Position numbers and translations under genes: made by a program. DNA of 64,000 nt from an uncultured Flavobacteriales bacterium. GTDB taxonomy: Bacteria > Bacteroidota > Bacteroidia > Flavobacteriales > Crocinitomicaceae. The notes below the pieces were generated by a model, which searched no databases, was not told the DNA's origin, and saw only the letters and a list, made by a program, of their open reading frames with translations. Positions 35,533-43,131 of this stretch are shown here, in pieces. The stretch's first letter is position 1. The number at the start of each line of letters is the position of its first letter. Where the stretch lies: NCBI GenBank assembly GCA_946479285.1, contig CAMLFH010000003.1:62001-126000 (forward strand). Reading direction: 5' to 3'.

Positions 35533-36489
35533 ATGATCAAAGGTATCGTTTACATCATTCTTTCCGGAATGGCATTTTTTATCATCAATTTCTTTGTGAA
35601 GCTGCTAGGAAATCCGGACAATGATATTATCCCCAATCTTCAAAAATATCCGGCTCATGAACTGGTGTTTTTCAGAAGCCTTGTTTCATTTGCAATCAGC
35701 GCAGCAATTATCAAATACCGCGGACTGCCAATTCTTGGAAACAACAGAAGATGGCTGCTTTTGAGAGGAACTGCCGGAATGCTCGCACTCACAATCTTTT
35801 TCTTTACGCTGCATGAATTACCTTTTGCCATTGCTTCTACCCTGCAATACCTTTCCCCGATTTTTACAGTCCTTATTGCTTCACGTTTGTTTCGCGAAAA
35901 AGTCAGTACGATGCAGTATTTGAGCAGCCTGATCGCATTTACCGGTGTTGTTTTCATCGGTCTCAACGGGCTGACAGGTGGATTCAGCGGTGAAAAATCC
36001 GTCCCGATAACTATCGGCATATTCTGGATGGGAATGGGAGTTCTTTCTGCGATTCTATCCGGTATCGCTTACAATGCAATCTCCAAACTAAAAGAAACGG
36101 AAGAAACCATCAACATTGTGATTTATTTCCCGATGCTTGCACTCCCCTTAACCGGAATCTGGTGTTTGTTTGATTTCACGTTTCCAAAAGGAATGGAATG
36201 GCTCATTTTATTGATCATAGGAGTTTTCACTCAAATAGCACAGGTTTGTATGACACGTGCATTCCTTTCTGCCAATACTGCCGTTGTTGCACCGTTTCAA
36301 TACATCGGAGCGATTTATGCGTTGATTTCCGGCTGGTTTGTTTTCAATGAAAAGCTGGAATATGCTTCTATCATCGGAGTTTGCCTGGTTGTATTTGGGG
36401 TGATTTGCGGAACGATTTTCCGGGCAGGAAAAAAACGAAAAAAAGAACTCGAACTGGGGATTGACGGAGAAACGGAAGTTCTTTCCTAA
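35533..36489 (+). CDS. EamA/DMT-family transporter
   Basis: 318 residues with ten hydrophobic segments in two EamA halves. The first half carries PAHELVFFRSLVSFAIS and ELPFAIASTLQYLSPIFTVLIASRLF with EKVS, and the second half carries the matching NTAVVAPFQYIGAIYALISGWFVFNEKL, here given as VVAPFQYIGAIYALISGW. The C-terminus is basic and cytoplasmic. The family exports or exchanges small metabolites such as amino acids; the substrate is not visible. The DUF58 gene starts 49 nt after its stop. Confidence 0.88.
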   Translation: MIKGIVYIILSGMAFFIINFFVKLLGNPDNDIIPNLQKYPAHELVFFRSLVSFAISAAIIKYRGLPILGNNRRWLLLRGTAGMLALTIFFFTLHELPFAIASTLQYLSPIFTVLIASRLFREKVSTMQYLSSLIAFTGVVFIGLNGLTGGFSGEKSVPITIGIFWMGMGVLSAILSGIAYNAISKLKETEETINIVIYFPMLALPLTGIWCLFDFTFPKGMEWLILLIIGVFTQIAQVCMTRAFLSANTAVVAPFQYIGAIYALISGWFVFNEKLEYASIIGVCLVVFGVICGTIFRAGKKRKKELELGIDGETEVLS

Positions 36490-36538
36490 TTTTCGTGAAA
36501 CTCCATCAATCAATCACATTTATCCGTATTTTCGACCC

Positions 36539-37459
36539 ATGTTGTCTACCATACAAAAAGATCAGCTGGCCCAATTCGGGAACCTTGAAATCCTTGCCAA
36601 GCAGGTCGTAGAAGGATTCATTACAGGAATGCACAAAAGTCCGTTCCACGGGTTTTCTGTAGAATTTGCAGAACATCGTTTGTATAACCCGGGGGAATCC
36701 ACCCGTCATATTGACTGGAAATTGTATGGTCGTTCAGAGAAAATGTTCACCAAAAAATACGAGGAAGAAACGAATTTGCGCTGCCAAATGGTGGTCGATG
36801 TTTCCTCTTCCATGTATTACAGCGGGAAAAACGAGCTTTCAAAACTGGAATTCTCTGTTCTTGCCGCAGCATCATTATCCGAACTTTTGAAAAGACAACG
36901 TGATGCAGTAGGTCTTTCCCTATTTCACAACCGCTTATTTTTACATACTCCGGCAAAGTCTTCGGGTGCTCATCATCGTTTTTTGCTGCATGAAATGGAA
37001 AAACAGCTGCATGAATATGAGTCAGTGGATTCGAAATTAACAGAAACCATTTCTTCCCTGCACGATGTTGCGGAATTGTGTCATAAAAGAAGTTTGATTG
37101 TCATTTTTACCGATTTATTGGACGATCCTTCCCGACTGGATGAATTCATGCAGAGTATTCAGCACATGAAGCACAACAAACACGAGGTAGTTTTGTTTCA
37201 CGTCATGGATAAAGCAACCGAGATTGATTTCGACTTAGGCCATAATCCGATCAACCTGATTGATATGGAAACGGGTGAAAAGCTGAAACTGCAGCCAAAT
37301 GAAATCAAAGAAAAATATACTACTGAGATCAATCGTTATTTCAACGAAGTGAGTTTAAAATGTACGCAGTACAATGTGGATTTCTATGCAGTCGACATCA
37401 AGGACCCGATACAGGATGTGTTGGTAAAATACCTGTTGAAACGACAAAAACTATACTAG
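36539..37459 (+). CDS. DUF58 domain-containing protein
   Basis: 306 residues from the ATG at 36539; the longer frame from 36461 would overlap the transporter gene by 29 bp. The DUF58 core is clear: GMHKSPFHGFSVEFAEHRLYNPGES, here GFSVEFAEHRLYNPGES, followed by RHIDWKLYGR. A von Willebrand A-like fold follows, with the MIDAS-type motif VVDVSSSMYY (DxSxS) and a later IVIFTDLLDD. Such proteins are usually partners of MoxR ATPases and BatA/BatB proteins, but no moxR gene is beside it. The ATG is 4 nt after TATTTTCG, a -7 box with one mismatch. Confidence 0.88.
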   Translation: MLSTIQKDQLAQFGNLEILAKQVVEGFITGMHKSPFHGFSVEFAEHRLYNPGESTRHIDWKLYGRSEKMFTKKYEEETNLRCQMVVDVSSSMYYSGKNELSKLEFSVLAAASLSELLKRQRDAVGLSLFHNRLFLHTPAKSSGAHHRFLLHEMEKQLHEYESVDSKLTETISSLHDVAELCHKRSLIVIFTDLLDDPSRLDEFMQSIQHMKHNKHEVVLFHVMDKATEIDFDLGHNPINLIDMETGEKLKLQPNEIKEKYTTEINRYFNEVSLKCTQYNVDFYAVDIKDPIQDVLVKYLLKRQKLY

Positions 37460-37556
37460 TTGACTTTCCCGAAACTTCGTGGACTCAGTCAACTTTATCT
37501 TCGTCCTACAATTTTCCCGCATCAAAACCGGTAACTGAGCGGAGTCGAAGTTCAGG
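37459..37556. repeat. Inverted pair of REP-like elements between convergent genes
   Basis: One copy reads gtaactgagcggagtcgaag and continues to ttcaggg (37531-37557). The other, on the opposite strand, reads gttgactgagtccacgaag and continues to tttcggg (37493 down to 37467). The two face each other in the gap between the DUF58 and DUF4301 genes. The first copy runs into the DUF4301 stop. A 7-bp inverted repeat gttgact/agtcaac (37459-37465, 37487-37493) adds a hairpin. Confidence 0.55.
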
Positions 37557-38937
37557 GTTGATGTGCCTTATCCAGCAAATCTAAAATAGACTTCACAGGA
37601 CTGAAAGTTGCACTCGGGATTTCTACGAAAACCGTATTCCATTTCGCCATGGAGCCATTCCACAAGCCCGGCAGCTCCACAAAATGTATCGATTGACCGT
37701 TATGTGACTTACTCACCTTAAAATAAGCGTTTTCGTCTTTAAAAGCATTCAGGTCGATTTTTGAGCCATCGCTGTTTTTGCCTTGGCAAACCATGATTAC
37801 CGGGTTGAAATGGGAAGATTGGATCATCACACGAACCTGGTCGCTTTTTGGATTGATCTGAGCCTTTTCCACGATTTGTTTCGTGATTTCGCCATTGTTA
37901 TCTACCCAAAACGGTCCTCCGCCAGGCTGCCCTTCATTCTGAACCATTCCGCAAATACGCAAAGGTCTTTTCAGTAATTCCGACTTATCAGCATGAGATA
38001 ATTCATTCGCTGATTCGTGGAACAATTGATATTCTTCATTAAAGTCATTCCAGGCTTCTTCCGAAAAATCTGTTCTTAATTTTTCTATTTCGTTTTGAAC
38101 TTCCAGGAACAAACCTCCAAGCATACGCTGCGTTTCAATAGCAATATCGGAATGGCTGTAATGTTGGATATTGTCTATATTCTTGATGAAGATCAAATCA
38201 GCATCTACTTCGGAAAAGTTTTCCAATAAAGCACCGTGACCAGCCGGGCGTGTCAGAAAATCACCTTCCGGATTGGTAATTGGTTGGAAATTATCATCAA
38301 ACGCAATGGCATTCGTTTCCATGTTCTGCACTGAAAAATTTACATCGAATTTCTTAGAAGTCATTCCTTCCAGAAACTCCAACTGACGCTGAATGTATTC
38401 CTGGAACTTAGCTTGAATTGTAAAATGGAAAGAGCAGGCATTTTGATTCAGCAATTGTCCCTGAACCACGTGTTCCTGGATTGGACACAATAAAAAAGGA
38501 CCGTTTTTATGAAAGGGAATTAATCCCTTAGGAAGGTGCGCCAATCCGTATCCTTTATTATTCAGGATGAATGAAACAAAAGCATCCAAATCCATACTCC
38601 GGTTTCGAAGTGCTTTTTGAATAGCTGCCGGAAACTGGTAGAAAAATGCAAAATCTTCAATGTGTGTCAGGAAGCGTTCCACGTATCCACTATTGCTTTC
38701 GTTGGGATTATCCAAAAACTCGAACAAAAAGTGGAACATGCGGGAACCTGAGCCTGAAGCCGGAATAAATATGGAAACCTTCTTATCCGATTGATAAAAT
38801 GATTGGGCCAGATCTTCGATTTTCTCGTCATTCAGCGCAATAATTCCTTCCTGGATTCTACATGCCGCAACCAGGTTTAATGCCGGCTGGGGAGCTCGCA
38901 AGCGTTCCAATTGTAATTCTATTGTAGTTTTTAGCAT
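37552..38937 (-). CDS. DUF4301 family nucleotidyltransferase-like protein
   Basis: 461 residues from the ATG at 38937 (MLKTTIELQLERL); ATG at 38943 is also possible. The frame open to 38982 would overlap the divergent methyltransferase start and is rejected. The core looks like a sugar-nucleotide pyrophosphorylase: FIPASGSGSRMF (Gly-rich nucleotide loop with Arg) at ~55-66, LPKGLIPFH with a Lys like the substrate-site Lys of the fold, and GDFLTRPAGHGALLENF. DUF4301 is widespread in Bacteroidota; its reaction is not known to me, so sugar nucleotidyl transfer is an inference from the motifs. Confidence 0.82.
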   Translation of the reverse strand: MLKTTIELQLERLRAPQPALNLVAACRIQEGIIALNDEKIEDLAQSFYQSDKKVSIFIPASGSGSRMFHFLFEFLDNPNESNSGYVERFLTHIEDFAFFYQFPAAIQKALRNRSMDLDAFVSFILNNKGYGLAHLPKGLIPFHKNGPFLLCPIQEHVVQGQLLNQNACSFHFTIQAKFQEYIQRQLEFLEGMTSKKFDVNFSVQNMETNAIAFDDNFQPITNPEGDFLTRPAGHGALLENFSEVDADLIFIKNIDNIQHYSHSDIAIETQRMLGGLFLEVQNEIEKLRTDFSEEAWNDFNEEYQLFHESANELSHADKSELLKRPLRICGMVQNEGQPGGGPFWVDNNGEITKQIVEKAQINPKSDQVRVMIQSSHFNPVIMVCQGKNSDGSKIDLNAFKDENAYFKVSKSHNGQSIHFVELPGLWNGSMAKWNTVFVEIPSATFSPVKSILDLLDKAHQP

Positions 38938-38976
38938 AAGCATGCTTCCTGTAGCGTTTTTTCGTTTCTTTGCGTC

Positions 38977-39789
38977 ATGCAAAATTCCAAATCAATTTTC
39001 GGATTTTTACTCAAGTCAAAAGGCAGACATGGCATCCATTCCCCCTTTGTATTCGACTTTGTCGACAACTGTCTAACGACAAAAATGGATAAAAATTTTC
39101 TCACTGCACGAAAAAAATGGTTACAAACCGTTAAAAAGGACAGGGAGCAATTCAAAATAAACGATTTAGGAGCTGGTTCCAAACAGATGGGAAAAACTTC
39201 CCGCACCGGCGGAACAAGCCGCTCTGTTTCAGCTTTAGCTAAAAATGCAGGCAGCAATGGCCTTTATGGTGAATTGTTGTGGAAAATTGCACACCATTAC
39301 AAACCCATGCTGATGCTGGAATTGGGAACTTCTATCGGAATGGGAGCTATTCATTTGAAATCGGGGAATCCTGCCGGACACCTTGTAACCGTGGAAGGTT
39401 GCGATGCGATTCAAACACGCGCTATGAAACAATTCGATGCGTGGGACCTTTCGGGGGTTACGACGATCTGCAGTTCTTTTGATGATTTTGTGAAGCTTCC
39501 GGCAATTGGCACCTACGACCTGATCTTCCTGGACGGAAATCACTCCGGAGAAGCAACGATGAAATCTATCAATTCATTGTTCGATCAAACACACAGCAAT
39601 ACGGCATTTGTACTGGATGATATCCGTTGGAGTGAAGATATGTGGGATTGCTGGAAGTATTTGTCATCAGATCCGCGTTTTCACGTTTCCATTGATTTGG
39701 GAAGAATGGGAATCCTTTGGCGCAGGGAAGAACAAACAAAGGAATCATTTACGATCCGTCCGAAGATTTTCAAAACCAAATTGTTTTAA
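38977..39789 (+). CDS. Class I SAM-dependent methyltransferase (O-methyltransferase-like)
   Basis: 270 residues. Residues 1-90 are a lead-in typical of this Bacteroidota subgroup (LLKSKGRHGIHSPFVFDFV). The Rossmann part starts at ~105 with LMLELGTSIGMGAIHL (SAM-binding Gly motif), followed by LVTVEGCDAIQTRA (acidic residue for ribose) and YDLIFLDGNHSGEAT, then FVLDDIRWSEDMWDCW. The DGNH and DD motifs resemble cation-dependent O-methyltransferases. The target is unknown. The ATG is 4 nt after TTTCTTTG, a -7 box with one mismatch. Confidence 0.82.
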   Translation: MQNSKSIFGFLLKSKGRHGIHSPFVFDFVDNCLTTKMDKNFLTARKKWLQTVKKDREQFKINDLGAGSKQMGKTSRTGGTSRSVSALAKNAGSNGLYGELLWKIAHHYKPMLMLELGTSIGMGAIHLKSGNPAGHLVTVEGCDAIQTRAMKQFDAWDLSGVTTICSSFDDFVKLPAIGTYDLIFLDGNHSGEATMKSINSLFDQTHSNTAFVLDDIRWSEDMWDCWKYLSSDPRFHVSIDLGRMGILWRREEQTKESFTIRPKIFKTKLF

Positions 39790-39793
39790 AATA

Positions 39794-39823
39794 TGTAGGC
39801 ACGCGATGCATCGCGTGCCTACA
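39794..39823. repeat. 30-bp perfect palindrome
   Basis: Two perfect 15-nt arms (tgtaggcacgcgatg and its complement) meet without a loop, between the convergent methyltransferase and heme lipoprotein genes. A degenerate relative occurs at 41320-41349, so it is probably a REP-like element. Termination of both genes is a possible second role. Confidence 0.7.
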
Positions 39824-39847
39824 ATATCACAATATTTGGTTTTATTT

Positions 39848-40210
39848 TTATGATTTTCCAACCGATCCCATCGTGACCACATAGCGCAGAATCTTCTGTT
39901 CTCCATCTGCACTCACCGAATGACCTTCTTTGTTATTCACTTTTTTGACCATTCTCGGAACAATTTCTTTCCACTCTTCTTCTGTTCTGGAAGCCGGTTT
40001 TTTCAATCCGTGACACAGGTTACAATTCGTTTCAAAGAGTTGTTTCCCCTCGTTCAAATCTGTTAATGTGTAGCCCGGATATTTGGTTTGTACCCGGTCA
40101 ACATCACCCTGAGTAGGCAATGCTTCTACTTTCGGACCTGAATTTTTGGCTGTTCCGCAGGCAACTAAAATGGCAATACCAACAGTTGCTACTAAAAATT
40201 TCTTGTTCAT
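39848..40210 (-). CDS. Cytochrome c-like lipoprotein
   Basis: 120 residues. IAILVACG is a lipobox with Cys18. One heme c attachment site, CNLCH, lies at residues 63-67. Candidate axial Met residues lie downstream (IVPRMVKK near 87 and VVTMGS near 115). The size and single CxxCH fit a class I mono-heme cytochrome c tethered to a membrane and acting in periplasmic electron transfer. No oxidase or other respiratory gene is beside it, so the partner is unknown. Confidence 0.85.
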   Translation of the reverse strand: MNKKFLVATVGIAILVACGTAKNSGPKVEALPTQGDVDRVQTKYPGYTLTDLNEGKQLFETNCNLCHGLKKPASRTEEEWKEIVPRMVKKVNNKEGHSVSADGEQKILRYVVTMGSVGKS

Positions 40211-40355
40211 ATAGTTTTTTTAATGTGTTAAGGCAAGGTAATATTGCTGCATCTTCTCTTAAAGATCAACCCTGGTATTGTTTTCGTTCAATCAAATATA
40301 GATAAAATATGCCAGGGTAAATAGCTTTTGAATTATCAAATAAGTGAAATATCGT

Positions 40356-40363
40356 TAACTTTA
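40356..40363 (+). promoter_or_regulatory. -7-like box of the cobalamin adenosyltransferase gene
   Basis: TAACTTTA differs from TAnnTTTG only at the last base and ends 5 nt before the ATG at 40369. Confidence 0.35.
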
Positions 40364-40368
40364 GATTT

Positions 40369-40920
40369 ATGAAAGTCTATACTAAAAAAGGAGATAAAGG
40401 AACAACAGGACTCATTGGAGGTACCCGGCTTCCTAAACATCATATTCGTATTGAAAGCTATGGAACGGTAGATGAACTCAACAGCTACATTGGCTTATTG
40501 CGCGACCTCATCCATGAAGGATCCAAATCACAAGTTTTGATCGAAATCCAGGACCGCTTATTCACCATTGGTTCTCATTTGGCTGCAGATCCTGTAAAAT
40601 CAAAGATGACACTGCCTGAATTATTTGAAAGTGATATCACTTATTTGGAAAATCAAATCGACGAAATGGACAACGAACTACCTCCTATGAAGTTTTTTGT
40701 ACTTCCGGGCGGAAATGTTGTTGTATCCCAATGTCATATTGCGCGTTGTATCTGCAGAAGAGCAGAAAGACTAGTTGCACAATTGAGCGAATCAGAACCT
40801 GTAGAACCTTTAATCAGTGCTTACATGAACAGGCTTAGCGATTACTTATTTGTTCTTTCCAGAAAGCTGGCTCATGAACTAAATGCTACAGAGACGCCTT
40901 GGAAACCAAGAACAAGCTGA
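40369..40920 (+). CDS. pduO: ATP:cob(I)alamin adenosyltransferase, PduO type
   Basis: 183 residues, normal length. It transfers the adenosyl group of ATP to cob(I)alamin to make coenzyme B12, in the cytoplasm. The N-terminal ATP-binding motif TKKGDKGTTGLIGG is at residues 4-17, with SYGTVDELNSYIG after it, and the helical bundle ends with the signature RCICRRAERLVAQL. No cobalamin-dependent gene or B12 riboswitch lies next to it, so this is a stand-alone salvage gene. Confidence 0.93.
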   Translation: MKVYTKKGDKGTTGLIGGTRLPKHHIRIESYGTVDELNSYIGLLRDLIHEGSKSQVLIEIQDRLFTIGSHLAADPVKSKMTLPELFESDITYLENQIDEMDNELPPMKFFVLPGGNVVVSQCHIARCICRRAERLVAQLSESEPVEPLISAYMNRLSDYLFVLSRKLAHELNATETPWKPRTS

Positions 40921-40975
40921 TTTTCAGAGATCTGTAAAACTAAAAAAAACTTTTTTTTTAATCCGAAAGAAAACA

Positions 40976-41006
40976 CTTGGATTTTTTTAGAATAAGGTTA
41001 TTTTTG
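40976..41006 (+). promoter_or_regulatory. Promoter of the DUF2795 gene
   Basis: CTTG (40976-40979, one mismatch to TTTG), 19-nt spacer, TATTTTTG (40999-41006, exact). It gives a leader of about 23 nt before the ATG at 41034. Confidence 0.65.
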
Positions 41007-41033
41007 CGCAAATAAACAACAATATACTAAGAC

Positions 41034-41255
41034 ATGTACTGGACATTAGAACTAGCATCCTACTTAGAAGACGCTCCTTGGCCTGCAACGAAAGACGAGT
41101 TGATTGACTATGCGATTAGAGCAGGTGCACCCTTAGAAGTAGTAGAAAATCTCCAAGATTTAGAAGATGAGGGCGATGTATATGAAAGCATTGAAGAAAT
41201 TTGGCCGGATTACCCGTCTAAAGACGACTTCCTATTTAATGAAGATGAATATTGA
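41034..41255 (+). CDS. DUF2795 family small acidic protein
   Basis: 73 residues: MYWTLELASYLEDAPWPATKDELIDYAIR start, here noted as LASYLEDAPWPATKDELIDY, then GAPLEVVENLQDLEDEGDVY and a strongly acidic tail. This small helical family is highly conserved across Flavobacteria and Bacteroidia; its role is unknown. The gene has its own promoter and a strong terminator, which suggests a highly expressed housekeeping product. Confidence 0.85.
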   Translation: MYWTLELASYLEDAPWPATKDELIDYAIRAGAPLEVVENLQDLEDEGDVYESIEEIWPDYPSKDDFLFNEDEY

Positions 41256-41276
41256 TTCATAAACACTTTTTTTACG

Positions 41277-41307
41277 AAGGCTCTCATTTCTGAGAGCCTT
41301 TTTATTT
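41277..41307 (+). terminator. Rho-independent terminator
   Basis: Perfect 10-bp stem aaggctctca / tgagagcctt, loop tttc, then a T-rich tail, just after the DUF2795 gene. Confidence 0.9.
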
Positions 41308-41319
41308 CATGTATTGTGT

Positions 41320-41349
41320 GGCAAGCAAGCCATTAATCGCGTGCCTGCC
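41320..41349. repeat. Degenerate copy of the palindromic element at 39794
   Basis: The right part atcgcgtgcct (41336-41346) is identical to 39810-39820; the left arm has decayed (ggcaagcaagcc). Confidence 0.45.
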
Positions 41350-41390
41350 AATTCGTGGAATTCCATTAACCAATATTTAACACCGGAAAA

Positions 41391-41422
41391 TTTGGCTATG
41401 TTTGAACTCCGGGTTAGTTTTA
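41391..41422 (+). promoter_or_regulatory. Promoter of the second RND operon
   Basis: TTTG (41391-41394), 20-nt spacer, TAGTTTTA (41415-41422, last base differs from consensus). The -7 box ends 4 nt before the ATG at 41427. Confidence 0.6.
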
Positions 41423-41426
41423 CACT

Positions 41427-41846
41427 ATGAAAGCTTTGCTTATCGGTTTTTTTCAGCTCTTATGTTTACTCCAGGTTTTTGGAGCAAGCCAGCTGAGCAA
41501 CCCTTCCGGTGACCGGGCAAACTCCTCATCTCTTTTTCATCAGTATCATCGCTCAGAGCATTGTCATTTCGCGGTCAAACACCACGAATCAAGCTCTTAT
41601 ATCAATTCCGATTCTTCTATTCCTTCTGAAGACACGGAAGTCATCTTTGAAAGTATTGAAGAAGAAACGGAAGACTTCTCTTCCGGAAAACACCTTCTTA
41701 ATAATCTGTTCTTTGCTGGTAACCTGGTAGATCAATCGCTCGATTATCTCTACGGAAGTGCCAAAAACAGCTCTATGTTCTGTGAACAGTTGTCTTTTAT
41801 TGCAGCAAATAAAAGACACGTCGTTTTCCAGGTATTCAGAATATAG
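41427..41846 (+). CDS. Small His-rich exported protein ahead of the RND genes
   Basis: 139 residues with signal peptide MKALLIGFFQLLCLLQVFGA. Residues ~38-53 (HQYHRSEHCHFAVKHH) hold six His and one Cys within 16 residues, followed by a Ser/Asp/Glu-rich stretch (IFESIEEETEDF). No family is recognised. The His/Cys cluster suggests metal binding, for example a periplasmic sensor or carrier, but this is an inference. The adaptor gene begins 180 nt later without a visible terminator between them, so it probably heads the operon. Confidence 0.6.
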   Translation: MKALLIGFFQLLCLLQVFGASQLSNPSGDRANSSSLFHQYHRSEHCHFAVKHHESSSYINSDSSIPSEDTEVIFESIEEETEDFSSGKHLLNNLFFAGNLVDQSLDYLYGSAKNSSMFCEQLSFIAANKRHVVFQVFRI

Positions 41847-42026
41847 AATCCGGCAGACAATCACGCATTGTCTCAACAAACTAGTTTTCTTAGTGACTGA
41901 TTTGATTCAAAAGGGTCGTACATTAGGAAAACTATCGCTGGATCAAAACATCCAAAAACATTTTTCACAACAAAAACATCCCGACCCGCCGCGGCTTATT
42001 GGGACCAGTTTAAAAACACGATTATT

Positions 42027-43106
42027 ATGAAGAGAGTTTTCATTCTCATGAGCCTGATTGCAGCAGTATGTAGTACAGGTTGCAGCTCAAAAGAAGAAGA
42101 AAAGGAAGAAATCGGAACCTTATTGGTTACGAGTCCTTTAAAGAAAGATACCACCATTGTACAGGACTATGTATGTCAAATACATGCCATTCAGCATATC
42201 GAGATCCGCGCACTGGAAAAAGGTTATTTGCAAAAAATTTACGTAGATGAGGGTCAGCTGGTAAGAAAAGGCCAGTTGATGTTCCAGATCATGCCAATGA
42301 TGTATGAAGCGGAAATGCAAAAAGCGCAGGCAGAAACAGATTTCGCTAAAACGGAATACCTGAATGCCAAAATGCTGGCAGACAGCAATATCATTTCCAA
42401 AAACCAATTAGCACTTGTAAGAGCGAAATACAATAAAGCCAAAGCGGAATTATCTTTATCGCAGGTTCGCCTGGGATTCACAGAAATCAAAGCTCCGTTT
42501 GACGGAATCATGGACCGTTTCCAGGTTCGTTTGGGAAGTTTGGTAGATGAAGGAGATTTATTGACAACTCTTTCAGACAACAGCAAGCTTTGGGTTTACT
42601 TCAACGTTCAGGAAGCGCAATACCTGAATTTTAAAACCGTTAACCAGGGCGAAAACATGAAGAATGTACGTTTGTTAATGGCAAACAATGAATTATTCGA
42701 ACATCCGGGTGTGGTAGAAACCATTGAAGCGGATTTCAACAATGAAACAGGGAATATTGCTTTCCGTGCTACTTTCCCCAATCCGAAAGGTCTTTTAAGA
42801 CACGGTGAAACAGGGAATATCCAAATGGTTATTCCGCTAAAAAATGCGGTAATTATTCCTCAAAAAGCGACATTCGAAGTTCTTGATAAAAAATATGTCT
42901 ACGTTATCGGTAAAGACAATAAGATCCATTCAAAAGAGATTGAAATTACCGCCGAATTGCCTCACATTTTCGCCGTGAAAGGATTATCAACTACAGATAA
43001 AATCTTGTTGGAAGGTCTTCGTCTTGTTAAAGAAAATGAGAAGATCGATTACAAATTCGAGAAGCCGGAAAAGGTGATGTCTCACCTGGAATTGTATGCT
43101 GAATAA
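42027..43106 (+). CDS. RND efflux periplasmic adaptor, lipoprotein (AcrA/MexA type)
   Basis: 359 residues. The start MKRVFILMSLIAAVCSTGCSS ends in a lipobox (Cys19). Lipoyl halves are IRALEKGYLQKIYVDEGQLV (residues ~57-76) with RKGQLMFQI, and IKAPFDGIMDRFQVRLGSLVDEG, noted as IKAPFDGIMDRFQVRLG. Between them is an alpha-hairpin (AKTEYLNAKMLADSNIISKN). The remaining barrel and membrane-proximal domains are full length. It bridges the permease and outer-membrane channel of the second pump. Lipid anchoring distinguishes it from the adaptor at 31378. Confidence 0.92.
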   Translation: MKRVFILMSLIAAVCSTGCSSKEEEKEEIGTLLVTSPLKKDTTIVQDYVCQIHAIQHIEIRALEKGYLQKIYVDEGQLVRKGQLMFQIMPMMYEAEMQKAQAETDFAKTEYLNAKMLADSNIISKNQLALVRAKYNKAKAELSLSQVRLGFTEIKAPFDGIMDRFQVRLGSLVDEGDLLTTLSDNSKLWVYFNVQEAQYLNFKTVNQGENMKNVRLLMANNELFEHPGVVETIEADFNNETGNIAFRATFPNPKGLLRHGETGNIQMVIPLKNAVIIPQKATFEVLDKKYVYVIGKDNKIHSKEIEITAELPHIFAVKGLSTTDKILLEGLRLVKENEKIDYKFEKPEKVMSHLELYAE

Positions 43107-43131
43107 TTGATTCATCTTAAAAGAACGCAAC

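Noticed and set aside
40211..40368. Possible cobalamin riboswitch ahead of the adenosyltransferase gene
   Set aside because: No B12-box or other conserved riboswitch core is visible, and a -7-like box sits 5 nt before the ATG, leaving no room for a leader.
41758..42030. 90-codon plus-strand frame bridging the His-rich gene and the adaptor
   Set aside because: It overlaps the real gene in another frame, has no signal or domain, and ends inside the adaptor start.
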